A stretch of 64,000 nucleotides of DNA, from positions 1-64,000 of the forward strand of contig NZ_BONI01000024.1 of NCBI RefSeq assembly GCF_016862635.1, given 5' to 3'. Positions 56,539 to 64,000 of this stretch are shown here, piece by piece. Under the pieces are notes generated by a model that did no database searches, was not told where the DNA came from, and saw only the letters and a program-made list of their open reading frames with translations. Position 1 is the first letter of the stretch; each line of letters begins with the position of its first letter. The DNA is from Catellatospora coxensis (GTDB lineage Bacteria; Actinomycetota; Actinomycetes; Mycobacteriales; Micromonosporaceae). The translations under genes and the position numbers were made by a program.

Positions 56539-58617
56539 CTAGCGCCGGCCCGCCGGTTCTGGCGCGGCGAGTATCCGGGTGACGGGCGCCGATGCGGCGA
56601 AAGGCCCGGGCACAACCTCACCTCGGAGGATCCCACAGAGGTCGGCGCTTAGGTCCAGGTCAGACCCATCGGGGTTGGTGTAGCCGATCTCGGCTTGGTA
56701 GCTGGTCCCGAGGCGGTCGGTGGTCACCGGGGCGACCACGTGGGTGCCCGGGTGGGTCACCTCGACGCGAAGGGTGCCGGCTGCGGTGTCGAGCACCTCG
56801 ACGCGCACGGGTGATGGGCCTGTGATGATGGCCGTGGGTTCCGCGCGGAACGGCTCGGCACCCTCCGCGTAGAGGTTGCCCTCGATCCAGACCGGAAGGC
56901 GTGGCCCGGCCATCGCGCTGCCATGCTCGTTGGGGTACTCCTGCGCCGTCGGGTAGGCGTCGTACTGCGAGCTGCCCACCGGGGTGGGCATGAAGGTGGC
57001 CTGCCCGGGCACGCCGTCCATGTCGATCGCGCCGGACCAGAAGCTCGCGAGCGTCGGTTCCGGCTGCGGTTCGGTGTGCTCGGCGCGCGCGCCGTCGCCG
57101 ACGAAGACGTTGTTGTAGAACCGGTTGTCTCCACCGAGGATGTTCGAGACTCCGTAGACGGCCGTGGAGTGCGGGAGGTGGTACGGGGTGTACCGCTGGT
57201 GCTCGGTGCAGTTCGCGATGCGACCGGCGATGTAGTTGTGCACGTAGGCGCCGCCGCTGGACATGTCCTTGACCGCCCACGGTGACAGGAACAGGTTCGA
57301 GTCCACGAGGTACGGGCCGTGGCAGACCTCGACCATGAAGTCTTCGGAGGTGGAGGCGTAGAAGACGTTGCGCCGCACCAGGGTGCCCTGGGCCTGCCAG
57401 TCGAGCCACAGGGCACGGTGCGTGTGATGGATGGTGTTCCCGCTGATCACGGTGTCGATCGCGGCATGCAGCTTGATGCCGGCCACCTCGGCGCCGTGCC
57501 ACTGGCGCTTCACGTGGATGCGGGAGATGTGGTTGTCGCTGATGGTCGAGAACGCCGCCCCCAGGTGCCCGACGATGCCGGCCTGCTCGCAGTCCCGGAT
57601 CGTGTTGCGGCGCACCGTGTGGGAGCCGACGTGATCCCGGTCCCACGGGTGCGGCTCGCCCGCGGCGGGCCCGCGCAGGGCGAGCGCCCGCTGGATCACC
57701 TCGCGCTCGCGCTGTGTGCCGCCCTTGGCGCCCTTCGGCCCTGCGGCGGCCTCGTTCTGCCCGGTGCTGGCCTCTTTGCCCAGCGAGACGCCGACATTCT
57801 TCGAGTCGGTGATCGTGTTGTCCTCGATCACCCAGCCCTTCGACCAGTGCGGGCCGATCAGGCCCTCTTGCAGCGCCGTGGGCGGGGCCCACTGCGTGGC
57901 GGCCTTCGTCAGGGTGAAGCCGCGCACCGTGATGTAGTCAATGCCCGTGGCGGCGGGCCAGAAGACGGACTTGCGCGCGTTGATCTCGATCTGGTGGTCC
58001 GCCGGGTCGGCGCCCCCGAAGTTCGCCCAGATCGTGGTGACGTCGTCGCCCACCTCGCAGTACCAGGTCAGCAGCGAGCCCGCCTGGTCGAACGAGTCCA
58101 CGGTGACCTCGGGGTGCTCGACGCCGGCCATGGTCAGCGACTCGTACAACGACTTGCCGTCGAGATACACCTCGCCCGTATGCCAGGTGTTGACCTGGTC
58201 GAAGAACCAGTCCCCACCGATGCGCTCGAGGTAGGGGTTGGGCGACCCGAACAGGGTGTTCGGCACGGTCGCCACCCAGACCCGGCCCGCCTGGCCGGCG
58301 TGCGGATGCCAGTCGCCGATCACCTCAGCGCCCGAGATCGTCACCTTCTCGAACAGGCCATCCGCGTCCAGTGCAGCCTGGTAGGTGATCGGCGCGGCAG
58401 CCGTGCCGCCGCGCGGCGGGTTGACCCACTCGCGGTACACACCTTCGTGCACGAAGACGGTGTCCCCCGGCTGAGCCAGCGCCGCGGCAGCACCGATCGT
58501 GAGCAGGGGGGCCTGCGCGGTTCCGGCGGCGTTGTCGGAACCAGACTTCGCGACGTGCAGCGACACGCCGGTAACCTCAGCCTGAGGGACGGGGAAAGCA
58601 AGAGCGCTGCTGGCCAT
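56539..58617 (-). CDS. Right-handed parallel beta-helix protein (possible GH141-type)
   Basis: A 692-aa protein. Residues about 15-100 match the entry segment of beta-helix carbohydrate enzymes (LHVAKSGSDNAAGTAQAPLL, AQPGDTVFVHEGVYREWVNP). Residues about 200-520 contain the helix repeats (VIEDNTITDSKNVGVSLG, HTVRRNTIRDCEQAGIVGH, ISGNTIHHTHRALWLDWQ, FYNNVFVGDG). The C-terminal 150 residues are beta-rich. GH141 members (alpha-L-fucosidase, xylanase) have this layout; a polysaccharide lyase is the alternative. No signal peptide is visible, so it may act inside the cell on imported oligosaccharides. Last gene of the sugar-uptake cluster. Confidence 0.75.
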   Translation of the reverse strand: MASSALAFPVPQAEVTGVSLHVAKSGSDNAAGTAQAPLLTIGAAAALAQPGDTVFVHEGVYREWVNPPRGGTAAAPITYQAALDADGLFEKVTISGAEVIGDWHPHAGQAGRVWVATVPNTLFGSPNPYLERIGGDWFFDQVNTWHTGEVYLDGKSLYESLTMAGVEHPEVTVDSFDQAGSLLTWYCEVGDDVTTIWANFGGADPADHQIEINARKSVFWPAATGIDYITVRGFTLTKAATQWAPPTALQEGLIGPHWSKGWVIEDNTITDSKNVGVSLGKEASTGQNEAAAGPKGAKGGTQREREVIQRALALRGPAAGEPHPWDRDHVGSHTVRRNTIRDCEQAGIVGHLGAAFSTISDNHISRIHVKRQWHGAEVAGIKLHAAIDTVISGNTIHHTHRALWLDWQAQGTLVRRNVFYASTSEDFMVEVCHGPYLVDSNLFLSPWAVKDMSSGGAYVHNYIAGRIANCTEHQRYTPYHLPHSTAVYGVSNILGGDNRFYNNVFVGDGARAEHTEPQPEPTLASFWSGAIDMDGVPGQATFMPTPVGSSQYDAYPTAQEYPNEHGSAMAGPRLPVWIEGNLYAEGAEPFRAEPTAIITGPSPVRVEVLDTAAGTLRVEVTHPGTHVVAPVTTDRLGTSYQAEIGYTNPDGSDLDLSADLCGILRGEVVPGPFAASAPVTRILAAPEPAGRR

Positions 58618-58739
58618 TGATGATCTCGATTTCTAGAGTTTCCATCGGTACCTGGAGGTCTGCGTCTGAGTGCGATTACCTTGCGAGACGGTGGCGAGTC
58701 CGTACGGCAGCCGGCGCGGATCGGGCCGTCCGGCATATC

Positions 58740-60041
58740 TCACTCGATCTGCGTGAGCAGCAATGCCGCGGCAGAGAACGGCTCATTCAGCTCCACGACT
58801 ACTAGCTCCTCGGTCAGCTTGACCACGATCTCGCGGTGGGAGTAGAGGTCGCTGACCTCGTACCTACCCGGTGGCAAAGCAACCTCGATCGGAGTTCGCT
58901 CAGCGGCTCCGAACCGGTGGACGACGACCAGGATCTGGGCCCCGTCGTTGGACACTCGCCGGACTGCCTGCCACCCTTCGGGGTGCCGATAGCTGCTCAC
59001 CTTCGGTCCGAACCGGTGACTGACACCGTTCTTGATCACCGGGACCGCCATCCTGTAGAAGGTGATTGCCCGGGAGACCACAGCCCACTGCTCGTCACTC
59101 AGTTCGTGGATGTCGCCCGATAGGCACATCCGGCCGAGCATGGTCGCGGTGAGCGAGTACGCAAGCCGCTGTGGGGAGTCCTGCGCGCGCAGCACTGCCC
59201 AGATCTGGCTCTGCCGCGGGAGCAGTGCGCGTTGCACGTTGGCGGCGATGATGGGGATCTCCGCGCACTCGTGCGCGTCCGAGAATGACGACATGCTGGT
59301 GAGGGCCAGCATCGAGGGCTCCAGCCGGTGGCCGCCGGACGCGCAGTTCTCCATCACGAGCTCCGGCATCTCCTCGCGGATCATCCGGAAGAAGGCCTGG
59401 ACTGCGGCCATCTGCTGTCGCAACCCCTCACCGAGGGACTCTGCTCCGTCGCACCCGATTCCGATGCTGTTGTTGTAGTCGACTTTGAGATAGCCGAAGC
59501 CGTTGGCCTTGAGGAAGTCGATCACCCGGTCTTTGAGGTACCCGATCACGAACGGATCGCGGAAGTCCCAGAAGCGTCGGCCGCCTACGGTGACGGGGAC
59601 GCCGTCGCGCTTGAGGAGGTGGTCGGTCAGCGGGAATGACGTGGCCCGGGAACCGACCGTCTCGAACTCGAACCAGATGCCGGGGATCATGCCGGCGGAC
59701 CGCACGTGGTCAAGCGCCTCGGTCAGTCCGTCGGGGAACGTTCGGCGGTCCAGCTCCCAGTCGCCGTGACCGTTGAACCATTCGCTTCCCTCGGCCTTGT
59801 ACCAGCCGCTGTCGATGACGAGATATCGAATCCCTTTCCGCAACGAACGACCGGCCGAACCGCCCGGGTATGTGTCACCGACGGTCTTGATCTGGACGAG
59901 CGAGTCGATGGCAGACGACTTCTCGGCGACCTGGCCAGCCATTGCCGCCGGGAAGAGCATCATTCCCACCGGCCCGCCCGGACCAGGCCGCATGTAGCGG
60001 GCGATCGTGTCCCCGAGGACGTAGTCCTTCAGGACCTCCAC
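58740..60041 (-). CDS. GH36 alpha-galactosidase-like protein, internally deleted
   Basis: A 433-aa protein. From IRYLVIDSGWY (about residue 70) on it is a GH36 catalytic barrel: YLKVDYNNS carries the nucleophile Asp, ENCASGGHRLEP and SFSDAHE follow with the acid/base Asp. The first 65 residues (GDTIARYMRPGPGGPVGMML, SAIDSLVQIKTVGDTYPGG) match the start of the N-terminal domain of these 600-730-aa enzymes. The roughly 250-300 residues of beta-sandwich that should come between are absent: the two parts join in frame at GRSLRKG/IRYLV. Activity is therefore doubtful. GTG 60041 follows AAAGGAG by 5 nt. Confidence 0.75.
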   Translation of the reverse strand: MEVLKDYVLGDTIARYMRPGPGGPVGMMLFPAAMAGQVAEKSSAIDSLVQIKTVGDTYPGGSAGRSLRKGIRYLVIDSGWYKAEGSEWFNGHGDWELDRRTFPDGLTEALDHVRSAGMIPGIWFEFETVGSRATSFPLTDHLLKRDGVPVTVGGRRFWDFRDPFVIGYLKDRVIDFLKANGFGYLKVDYNNSIGIGCDGAESLGEGLRQQMAAVQAFFRMIREEMPELVMENCASGGHRLEPSMLALTSMSSFSDAHECAEIPIIAANVQRALLPRQSQIWAVLRAQDSPQRLAYSLTATMLGRMCLSGDIHELSDEQWAVVSRAITFYRMAVPVIKNGVSHRFGPKVSSYRHPEGWQAVRRVSNDGAQILVVVHRFGAAERTPIEVALPPGRYEVSDLYSHREIVVKLTEELVVVELNEPFSAAALLLTQIE

Positions 60042-60145
60042 GACTACTCCTTTCAAAGACCGTGTCGAAGTAGCACCAGCACGATCCGGACGAAGTTGCC
60101 GAACCAGCCGAGCCCGTCAATCTGAGCGGCCTCGGCTGGAGAGCG

Positions 60146-60700
60146 TCAGATCTCCGCCTCCTTCGGCTCCGGTTGCACGTACCCCCGGGCGACGAAGAAC
60201 CCCTCGAGCAGGTAGCACCACCACAGGAGGATCAGGCCGGGCGCCACGAACACCGCGGGCATGAAGTTCCAGATGGCGACGCCTCCGAGGACCACGGCGA
60301 TCCCGAGCAGGAACGTCAGGCTGGGCGTCGTCAGCCCCAACGTGAGCCCGTTGAGCACCTGGCGCCAGGTGGGGTTGGTGAAGCGGGCTGCTAGGGGGAG
60401 GCACCAGAAGACCAGGACCAGGAGGAAGAGTCCGACGACAAGGAGCGGCACCCAGACTTCGGCTGGCCCGAGAGTGGGCAGGTAGGAGAGCGTGAGGATG
60501 CCCACGGCCGCGACCGGGACGGCCAGCAGGCCGATGACGGTCGCCTGCCTCCAGCTCTGCCGCAAGGCCTTCGTGGCGATGGCCCAGGGGCCTGCGTCCT
60601 TGCCCAGGACGTACCGGCGGCACACCTCGTAGGCGACCACCGTTCCCGCTCCCGCCGTCACGACAAGGCCGAGGCTCACGAGCCAGAACAGGCTGATCAC
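60146..60700 (-). CDS. DUF624 (YesL-like) membrane protein
   Basis: A 184-aa protein with about five hydrophobic segments (SLFWLVSLGLVVTAGAGTVV, VIGLLAVPVAAVGILTLSYL, WVPLLVVGLFLLVLVFWCL and two more). DUF624/YesL proteins accompany LplABC-type sugar transporters. Homology continues upstream of the GTG at 60700 (TIFRYHPASRLWRILDSLGS in the same frame), but no standard start codon is found there, so the true start may be lost or non-canonical. The 104 bp between this stop and the GH36 start hold no recognised gene. Confidence 0.72.
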   Translation of the reverse strand: MISLFWLVSLGLVVTAGAGTVVAYEVCRRYVLGKDAGPWAIATKALRQSWRQATVIGLLAVPVAAVGILTLSYLPTLGPAEVWVPLLVVGLFLLVLVFWCLPLAARFTNPTWRQVLNGLTLGLTTPSLTFLLGIAVVLGGVAIWNFMPAVFVAPGLILLWWCYLLEGFFVARGYVQPEPKEAEI

Positions 60701-60842
60701 GATGACGGAGCCGAGCGAGTCCAGGATGCGCCACAGTCGCGACGCGGGGTGGTAACGGAAGATGGTCGGCGCCTTTCCGTGTGCTGAGTTGCGGGGTCGT
60801 GAGGATGGGGTCGGCCTGCCGGCGGGCGGGAGCCCGGCGCCG

Positions 60843-61796
60843 TCAGCCCTTCACGGAGCCGATCACGAGACCGGACACGAAGTGCTTCTGCAGGAACGGG
60901 TAGACGAGCAGGATGGGGACGGCCGCCACCATGGTGATCGTCGATCGCAGCGCGATCGGTGTGGTGACCTGCCCGCCAGACTGCGCGCTGCCCGTGGCGG
61001 CCACGGAGTTCATGCCGGCGTTCATCGAGCTCGCCAGTAGCTTCTGCAACTCGTACTGCAGGGTGGACAACGCCTGATCGCCCGAGTTGTAGAGCAGGGT
61101 GTCCAGCCAGGAGTTCCAGCTGGCCACGGCCACGAACAGACCCACCACGGCCAGCGCGGGCTTGCACAGCGGCATCACGATCTGCCACCACATGCGGAAC
61201 TCGCCCGCGCCGTCGGTCCGTGCCGACTCGATGATCTCGTCGGGGATCGACTTCATGTACGTGCGCAGGACGATCAGGTTGAACGCGCTGATGATCGTCG
61301 GCACCCAGTAGGCCTGGAAGCTGTTCAGCATGCCCAGGTCCCTGATGAGCAGGTAGTTGGGGATCAGCCCGGCGTCGAAGTACATCGTCAGCACGAAGAT
61401 CAGGGTGATCGAGCGGCGGAAGATGAACTCTTTGCGGCTGAGCGCGTAGGCGAGCATCGAGGTGAAGAACAGGTTTGTCGCCACCACCACGACCGTCTTC
61501 AGGACGCTCATGACGAACGCCTGGTAGATCGTGGTCATGTTGAACACGACGTGGTAGTTCTGCAGCGAGAAGACCCGAGGCCAGATGCCGATCCCGCCAC
61601 GGACGGCGTCGTTGCCGTCGTTGAGGGAGATGGCGAGCGTGTTCAGCAGCGGGTAGATCATGAGCGCCGCGAGGGCCAGCAGGAAGGTCGTGTTGAGCGT
61701 CGTGAAGATGATCTGCTCGACCGTCCGCTTGCGACGCCGTGACCCGCCTCGTGATGCGCGCCGCGGCAGAGGCTTCGCGACAGTGGTGCCTGACAT
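60843..61796 (-). CDS. Carbohydrate ABC transporter permease (LplC/YtcP type)
   Basis: A 317-aa permease with six hydrophobic segments: TLNTTFLLALAALMIYPLLN at the first, YALSRKEFIFRRSI, and the EAA loop EIIESARTDGAGEFRMWWQI then VMPLCKPALA, which contacts the ATPase. LplC-type permeases work with LplB and a lipoprotein binding protein; the ATP-binding subunit (MsmX-like) is usually encoded elsewhere, and none is seen here. Ten bases separate it from the upstream lplB-type gene. Confidence 0.88.
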   Translation of the reverse strand: MSGTTVAKPLPRRASRGGSRRRKRTVEQIIFTTLNTTFLLALAALMIYPLLNTLAISLNDGNDAVRGGIGIWPRVFSLQNYHVVFNMTTIYQAFVMSVLKTVVVVATNLFFTSMLAYALSRKEFIFRRSITLIFVLTMYFDAGLIPNYLLIRDLGMLNSFQAYWVPTIISAFNLIVLRTYMKSIPDEIIESARTDGAGEFRMWWQIVMPLCKPALAVVGLFVAVASWNSWLDTLLYNSGDQALSTLQYELQKLLASSMNAGMNSVAATGSAQSGGQVTTPIALRSTITMVAAVPILLVYPFLQKHFVSGLVIGSVKG

Positions 61797-61805
61797 GAAG
61801 TCCTC

Positions 61806-62858
61806 CTAGACCAGCGTCTCTTGGTTGAGGCGCTTGGCCGCTAGGTTCGCCGAGCCCACCAGGATGACGGCGACGATGGTCTTGAAGATGCCCGCGACGA
61901 CGGCGAGGCTGTAGTTGCCCAGCTGGTAGCCGTAGCGCAGCACGAAGACGTCGATGGTCTCGGACTTTTCGGACACCAGGCCGTTGCCGAGGAAGTACGG
62001 CAGCTCGAAGTTCGTGGACAGGATCCAGCCGCTGTTGATGATGAGCAGCACGACGATCGTGGGCCTGATGCTCGGGAGCGTGATGCTGAACATCTTGCGA
62101 TAGCGGCCCGCTCCGTCGACCTCGGCGGCCTCGTACAGGCCCGGGTCGATCGCAGTGATCGCGGCCAGGTAGAGGATCGTGTTCCAGCCCAGCTCCTTCC
62201 ACAGGTTCGTCCCGGCGACGATCTCCCAGAAGTAGTTCGGCTGGGTCAGGAACAGGACCGGCTCGTCGACGAGGTGCAGGCTAATGAGGCCCTGGTTGAT
62301 GAACCCGCCGGAGGAGGGCAGCGAGAGCGCCACCGATGCCAGGCTCGCCACGATCACCCAGCTGAGGAAGTGGGGCATGTACGTGATGTTCTGCATGATC
62401 CGCTTGAACGGCAGGTTCTTGACCTCGTTCAGCAGCAGCGCCAGGACGATGGCCCCGAAGGTCCCGACGATCAGGGTCAGGACCGACTGTCCCATCGTGT
62501 TGACCACGACCTGGCGGAACCGCTCACCGTTGACGCCGGTGAACAGGTTGTGGAAGTTTTCGAGGCCCACCCACTGCTGGTTCCAGATGCTGCCGCGACC
62601 CGGCTTGTAGCGCTGGAAGGCGATCGCCCAGCCGTAGACCGGGACGTACTTGAACAGGATCTGGTACAGCAGCAGCGGGACGGCCATCGCGAGCAGGGCT
62701 CGCTGCGCCCAGACCCTGTCCCAGGTGATCTTGCGCTTGGGATCCTTCGACGCGTTCTTTCGGGCCTTGCGCTGCTGGGCACGCGAGCTGCTCGCGGGCT
62801 CCGGGGCCGGTTCGGCCCCGGAGGCGGTCACAGGGGCGCTGACCGTGGTGTCCGACAT
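61806..62858 (-). CDS. Carbohydrate ABC transporter permease (LplB type)
   Basis: A 350-aa permease: a charged 45-residue N-terminal extension, YQILFKYVPVYGWAIAFQRY, EVKNLPFKRIMQNITYMPHF, and the EAA-like loop YEAAEVDGAGRYRKMFSITL then PSIRPTIVVLL. It pairs with the LplC-type permease. It follows the solute-binding protein gene after an 89-bp gap that carries a strong hairpin. Confidence 0.88.
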   Translation of the reverse strand: MSDTTVSAPVTASGAEPAPEPASSSRAQQRKARKNASKDPKRKITWDRVWAQRALLAMAVPLLLYQILFKYVPVYGWAIAFQRYKPGRGSIWNQQWVGLENFHNLFTGVNGERFRQVVVNTMGQSVLTLIVGTFGAIVLALLLNEVKNLPFKRIMQNITYMPHFLSWVIVASLASVALSLPSSGGFINQGLISLHLVDEPVLFLTQPNYFWEIVAGTNLWKELGWNTILYLAAITAIDPGLYEAAEVDGAGRYRKMFSITLPSIRPTIVVLLIINSGWILSTNFELPYFLGNGLVSEKSETIDVFVLRYGYQLGNYSLAVVAGIFKTIVAVILVGSANLAAKRLNQETLV

Positions 62859-62901
62859 CTGTCCAACCTCGTCAGGAGCAGTGGGCGGTAATCGAGAACG
62901 C

Positions 62902-62934
62902 GTCGTGGTGGGGGCGCACGCCGCCCACCACGAC
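62902..62934 (-). terminator. Intercistronic hairpin after the solute-binding protein gene
   Basis: GTCGTGGTGGG and CCCACCACGAC form a perfect 11-bp stem with an 11-nt loop between the binding-protein gene and the permeases. Such stems usually attenuate transcription or protect the upstream mRNA, so that more binding protein than permease is made. Confidence 0.6.
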
Positions 62935-62947
62935 TGCGCGCAGACTG

Positions 62948-64000
62948 TTACCAGTTGGCCAGACGGTCCTTGATGCCGGCGTTGACGGCGTCCTCGTACA
63001 CCTTGACGTCGACCTTGTGGATGGAGTCGACGTAGGCCTGCCAGTTCTTGTCGAAGTCGGCGGGATTGCCGGCGATGATCTTCGGCAGGTTCTGCACGCT
63101 GGTGTCGGTCAGCTGCTGGTTGACCTGGTTGGCGGCGTCGGAGAGCTTGATGTTCCAGGCCGGGTAGTACTTGGGGTTCTCCGGCGCCTTGTTCACGAAG
63201 TCAAGCCAGGTCTTCTTGTTGCCGTACTTGGCCATGAAGTTCTTGTCGTAGTCGCTCAGCGTCGCGTAGAACTCGGCGGGCTGGTCGTCGGGGCTGTAGG
63301 CGTTGCCGTCGGAGAACTTGCCCTGGTGCTTGGGCAGCATGTCGAGCAGCGCATCGAGACGGTTGTGCGAACGCCAGGTGATGTCCTTGTAGTTCTTGCG
63401 CTGCTCGTCCGTGCGGGAGAAGACGCCGTCGGCGCCGACCTGGTAGTCCTCGCCGGCGATGCCCCAGGAGAGCGTCTTCTGCCACTCCTCGCTGAGCATG
63501 GTGTCGAGGAACTTCAGTGCCTTCTTCGGCTGCTTGCTGGAGACCGAGACGCCGAAGCCCTGGTTGATGTTCATGACGGCGCGGTCGGCGTACCAGGGCG
63601 TCACCCCGTCGTAGACGGGCATGAGGGGCACGTAGGTGTTCTCGTCCTTGCCGGCGCTCTGCAGCGACTGGGTGGCGGTCCCGAAGTTCCAGCCCTGGTC
63701 GTGCATGCCGAGGACGGCGCCGGTGGCCAGCTTCGCGGTGTACTGGTCGAACGTCAGGGTGAAGGACTCGCGGTCGACGAGGCCCGCGTTGTACTGCTGG
63801 TTGAGGACCTTGTAGAAGTTCTTCGCGACGTCCTTGTCGGCGTAGATCGACGCGTTGTTGTTGCCGTCGACGATGACGCCACCGTTGTTCGGGGAGCCTG
63901 CCAGCAGCGCCGGCGGGTTGGTCATGCCCCACTCGCGGCCCTTGGACGCCAGAATCTCGAAGCCGACGGTCGGGGCGCCGTTGGTCTGGGGGTGCTTCGC
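62948..64000 (-). CDS. Extracellular sugar-binding protein (LplA type), 5' end outside window
   Basis: About 350 C-terminal residues of a family 1 solute-binding lipoprotein; the frame is open to the window edge, so the signal peptide and N-lobe are missing. Visible features: YADKDVAKNFYKVLNQQYN, ATGAVLGMHDQGWNFG, VMNINQGFGVSVSSKQPKKA, KFLDTMLSEEWQKTLSWG. It would capture an oligosaccharide for the LplB/LplC permeases downstream. Sugar specificity cannot be told; the GH36 and beta-helix genes suggest a galactose-containing plant polysaccharide. Confidence 0.87.
   Translation of the reverse strand, partial: AKHPQTNGAPTVGFEILASKGREWGMTNPPALLAGSPNNGGVIVDGNNNASIYADKDVAKNFYKVLNQQYNAGLVDRESFTLTFDQYTAKLATGAVLGMHDQGWNFGTATQSLQSAGKDENTYVPLMPVYDGVTPWYADRAVMNINQGFGVSVSSKQPKKALKFLDTMLSEEWQKTLSWGIAGEDYQVGADGVFSRTDEQRKNYKDITWRSHNRLDALLDMLPKHQGKFSDGNAYSPDDQPAEFYATLSDYDKNFMAKYGNKKTWLDFVNKAPENPKYYPAWNIKLSDAANQVNQQLTDTSVQNLPKIIAGNPADFDKNWQAYVDSIHKVDVKVYEDAVNAGIKDRLANW

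Noticed and set aside
59506-59769. Small plus-strand ORFs within the GH36 region
   Set aside because: They are antisense to conserved GH36 motifs and have no start-site support.

Overview
The window is high-GC, densely coded DNA with many GTG starts and ATGA/GTGA gene overlaps. Gene content (DevS/DosR-type two-component system, Acg-type nitroreductases, tandem universal stress proteins, HAD-GH65 fusion, DUF1918) points to a filamentous actinobacterium, most likely Micromonosporales (Actinoplanes-like). The phylum is well supported; the order is an inference.

Positions 1 to about 53.7 kb form a dormancy / low-oxygen island resembling a greatly enlarged DosR (DevR) regulon of Mycobacterium. 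It holds a DevS-like GAF-GAF histidine kinase with the candidate heme histidine conserved, two DosR-like response regulators, six Acg-type nitroreductases, three complete tandem universal stress proteins plus a CBS-CBS-BON-USP fusion and a 5'-truncated USP, an Hsp20, CBS-pair proteins, two P-type ATPases, an erythromycin-esterase-like protein and a DUF1918 protein. With them lie enzymes suited to energy supply without respiration: phosphoketolase, NAD-linked formate dehydrogenase, an acyl-CoA synthetase/pyruvate-dehydrogenase-like operon, and a beta-phosphoglucomutase/GH65 phosphorylase fusion. Many promoters carry a GGGAC-N4-GNCCY inverted repeat with the same 4-nt spacer as the mycobacterial DosR box. 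Seven start codons sit exactly 6 nt after a -10-like hexamer, which suggests leaderless mRNAs.

Interspersed genes include mgtE preceded by a short Pro/Asp/Glu-ending leader ORF with TGATG coupling, an adenosine-specific kinase, a HIT protein, a sulfatase, an MscS channel, terC behind a probable yybP-ykoY (Mn2+) leader, a secreted GH26 mannanase, and a MEDS-STAS / anti-sigma ATPase pair. Decayed sequences are an ISL3 transposase (14.26-14.75 kb) and a TetR-type regulator (38.2-38.5 kb).

From 53.7 to 55.6 kb lies a scar: a frameshifted tyrosine-recombinase C-terminus, the 3' end of a tRNA with its terminator (an attachment-site-like sequence) amid repeated 10- and 13-mers, and frameshifted thymidylate-kinase-like and NUDIX remnants. 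At about 55.56 kb both the NUDIX remnant and a beta-propeller gene are truncated, marking a recombination joint.

From 55.6 kb to the end is a carbohydrate island on the minus strand: extracellular solute-binding protein (cut by the window edge), two LplB/LplC-type permeases, a DUF624 membrane protein, a GH36 alpha-galactosidase-like protein that appears internally deleted, and a large right-handed beta-helix protein. Its base composition looks less GC-extreme than the dormancy island, consistent with separate acquisition.
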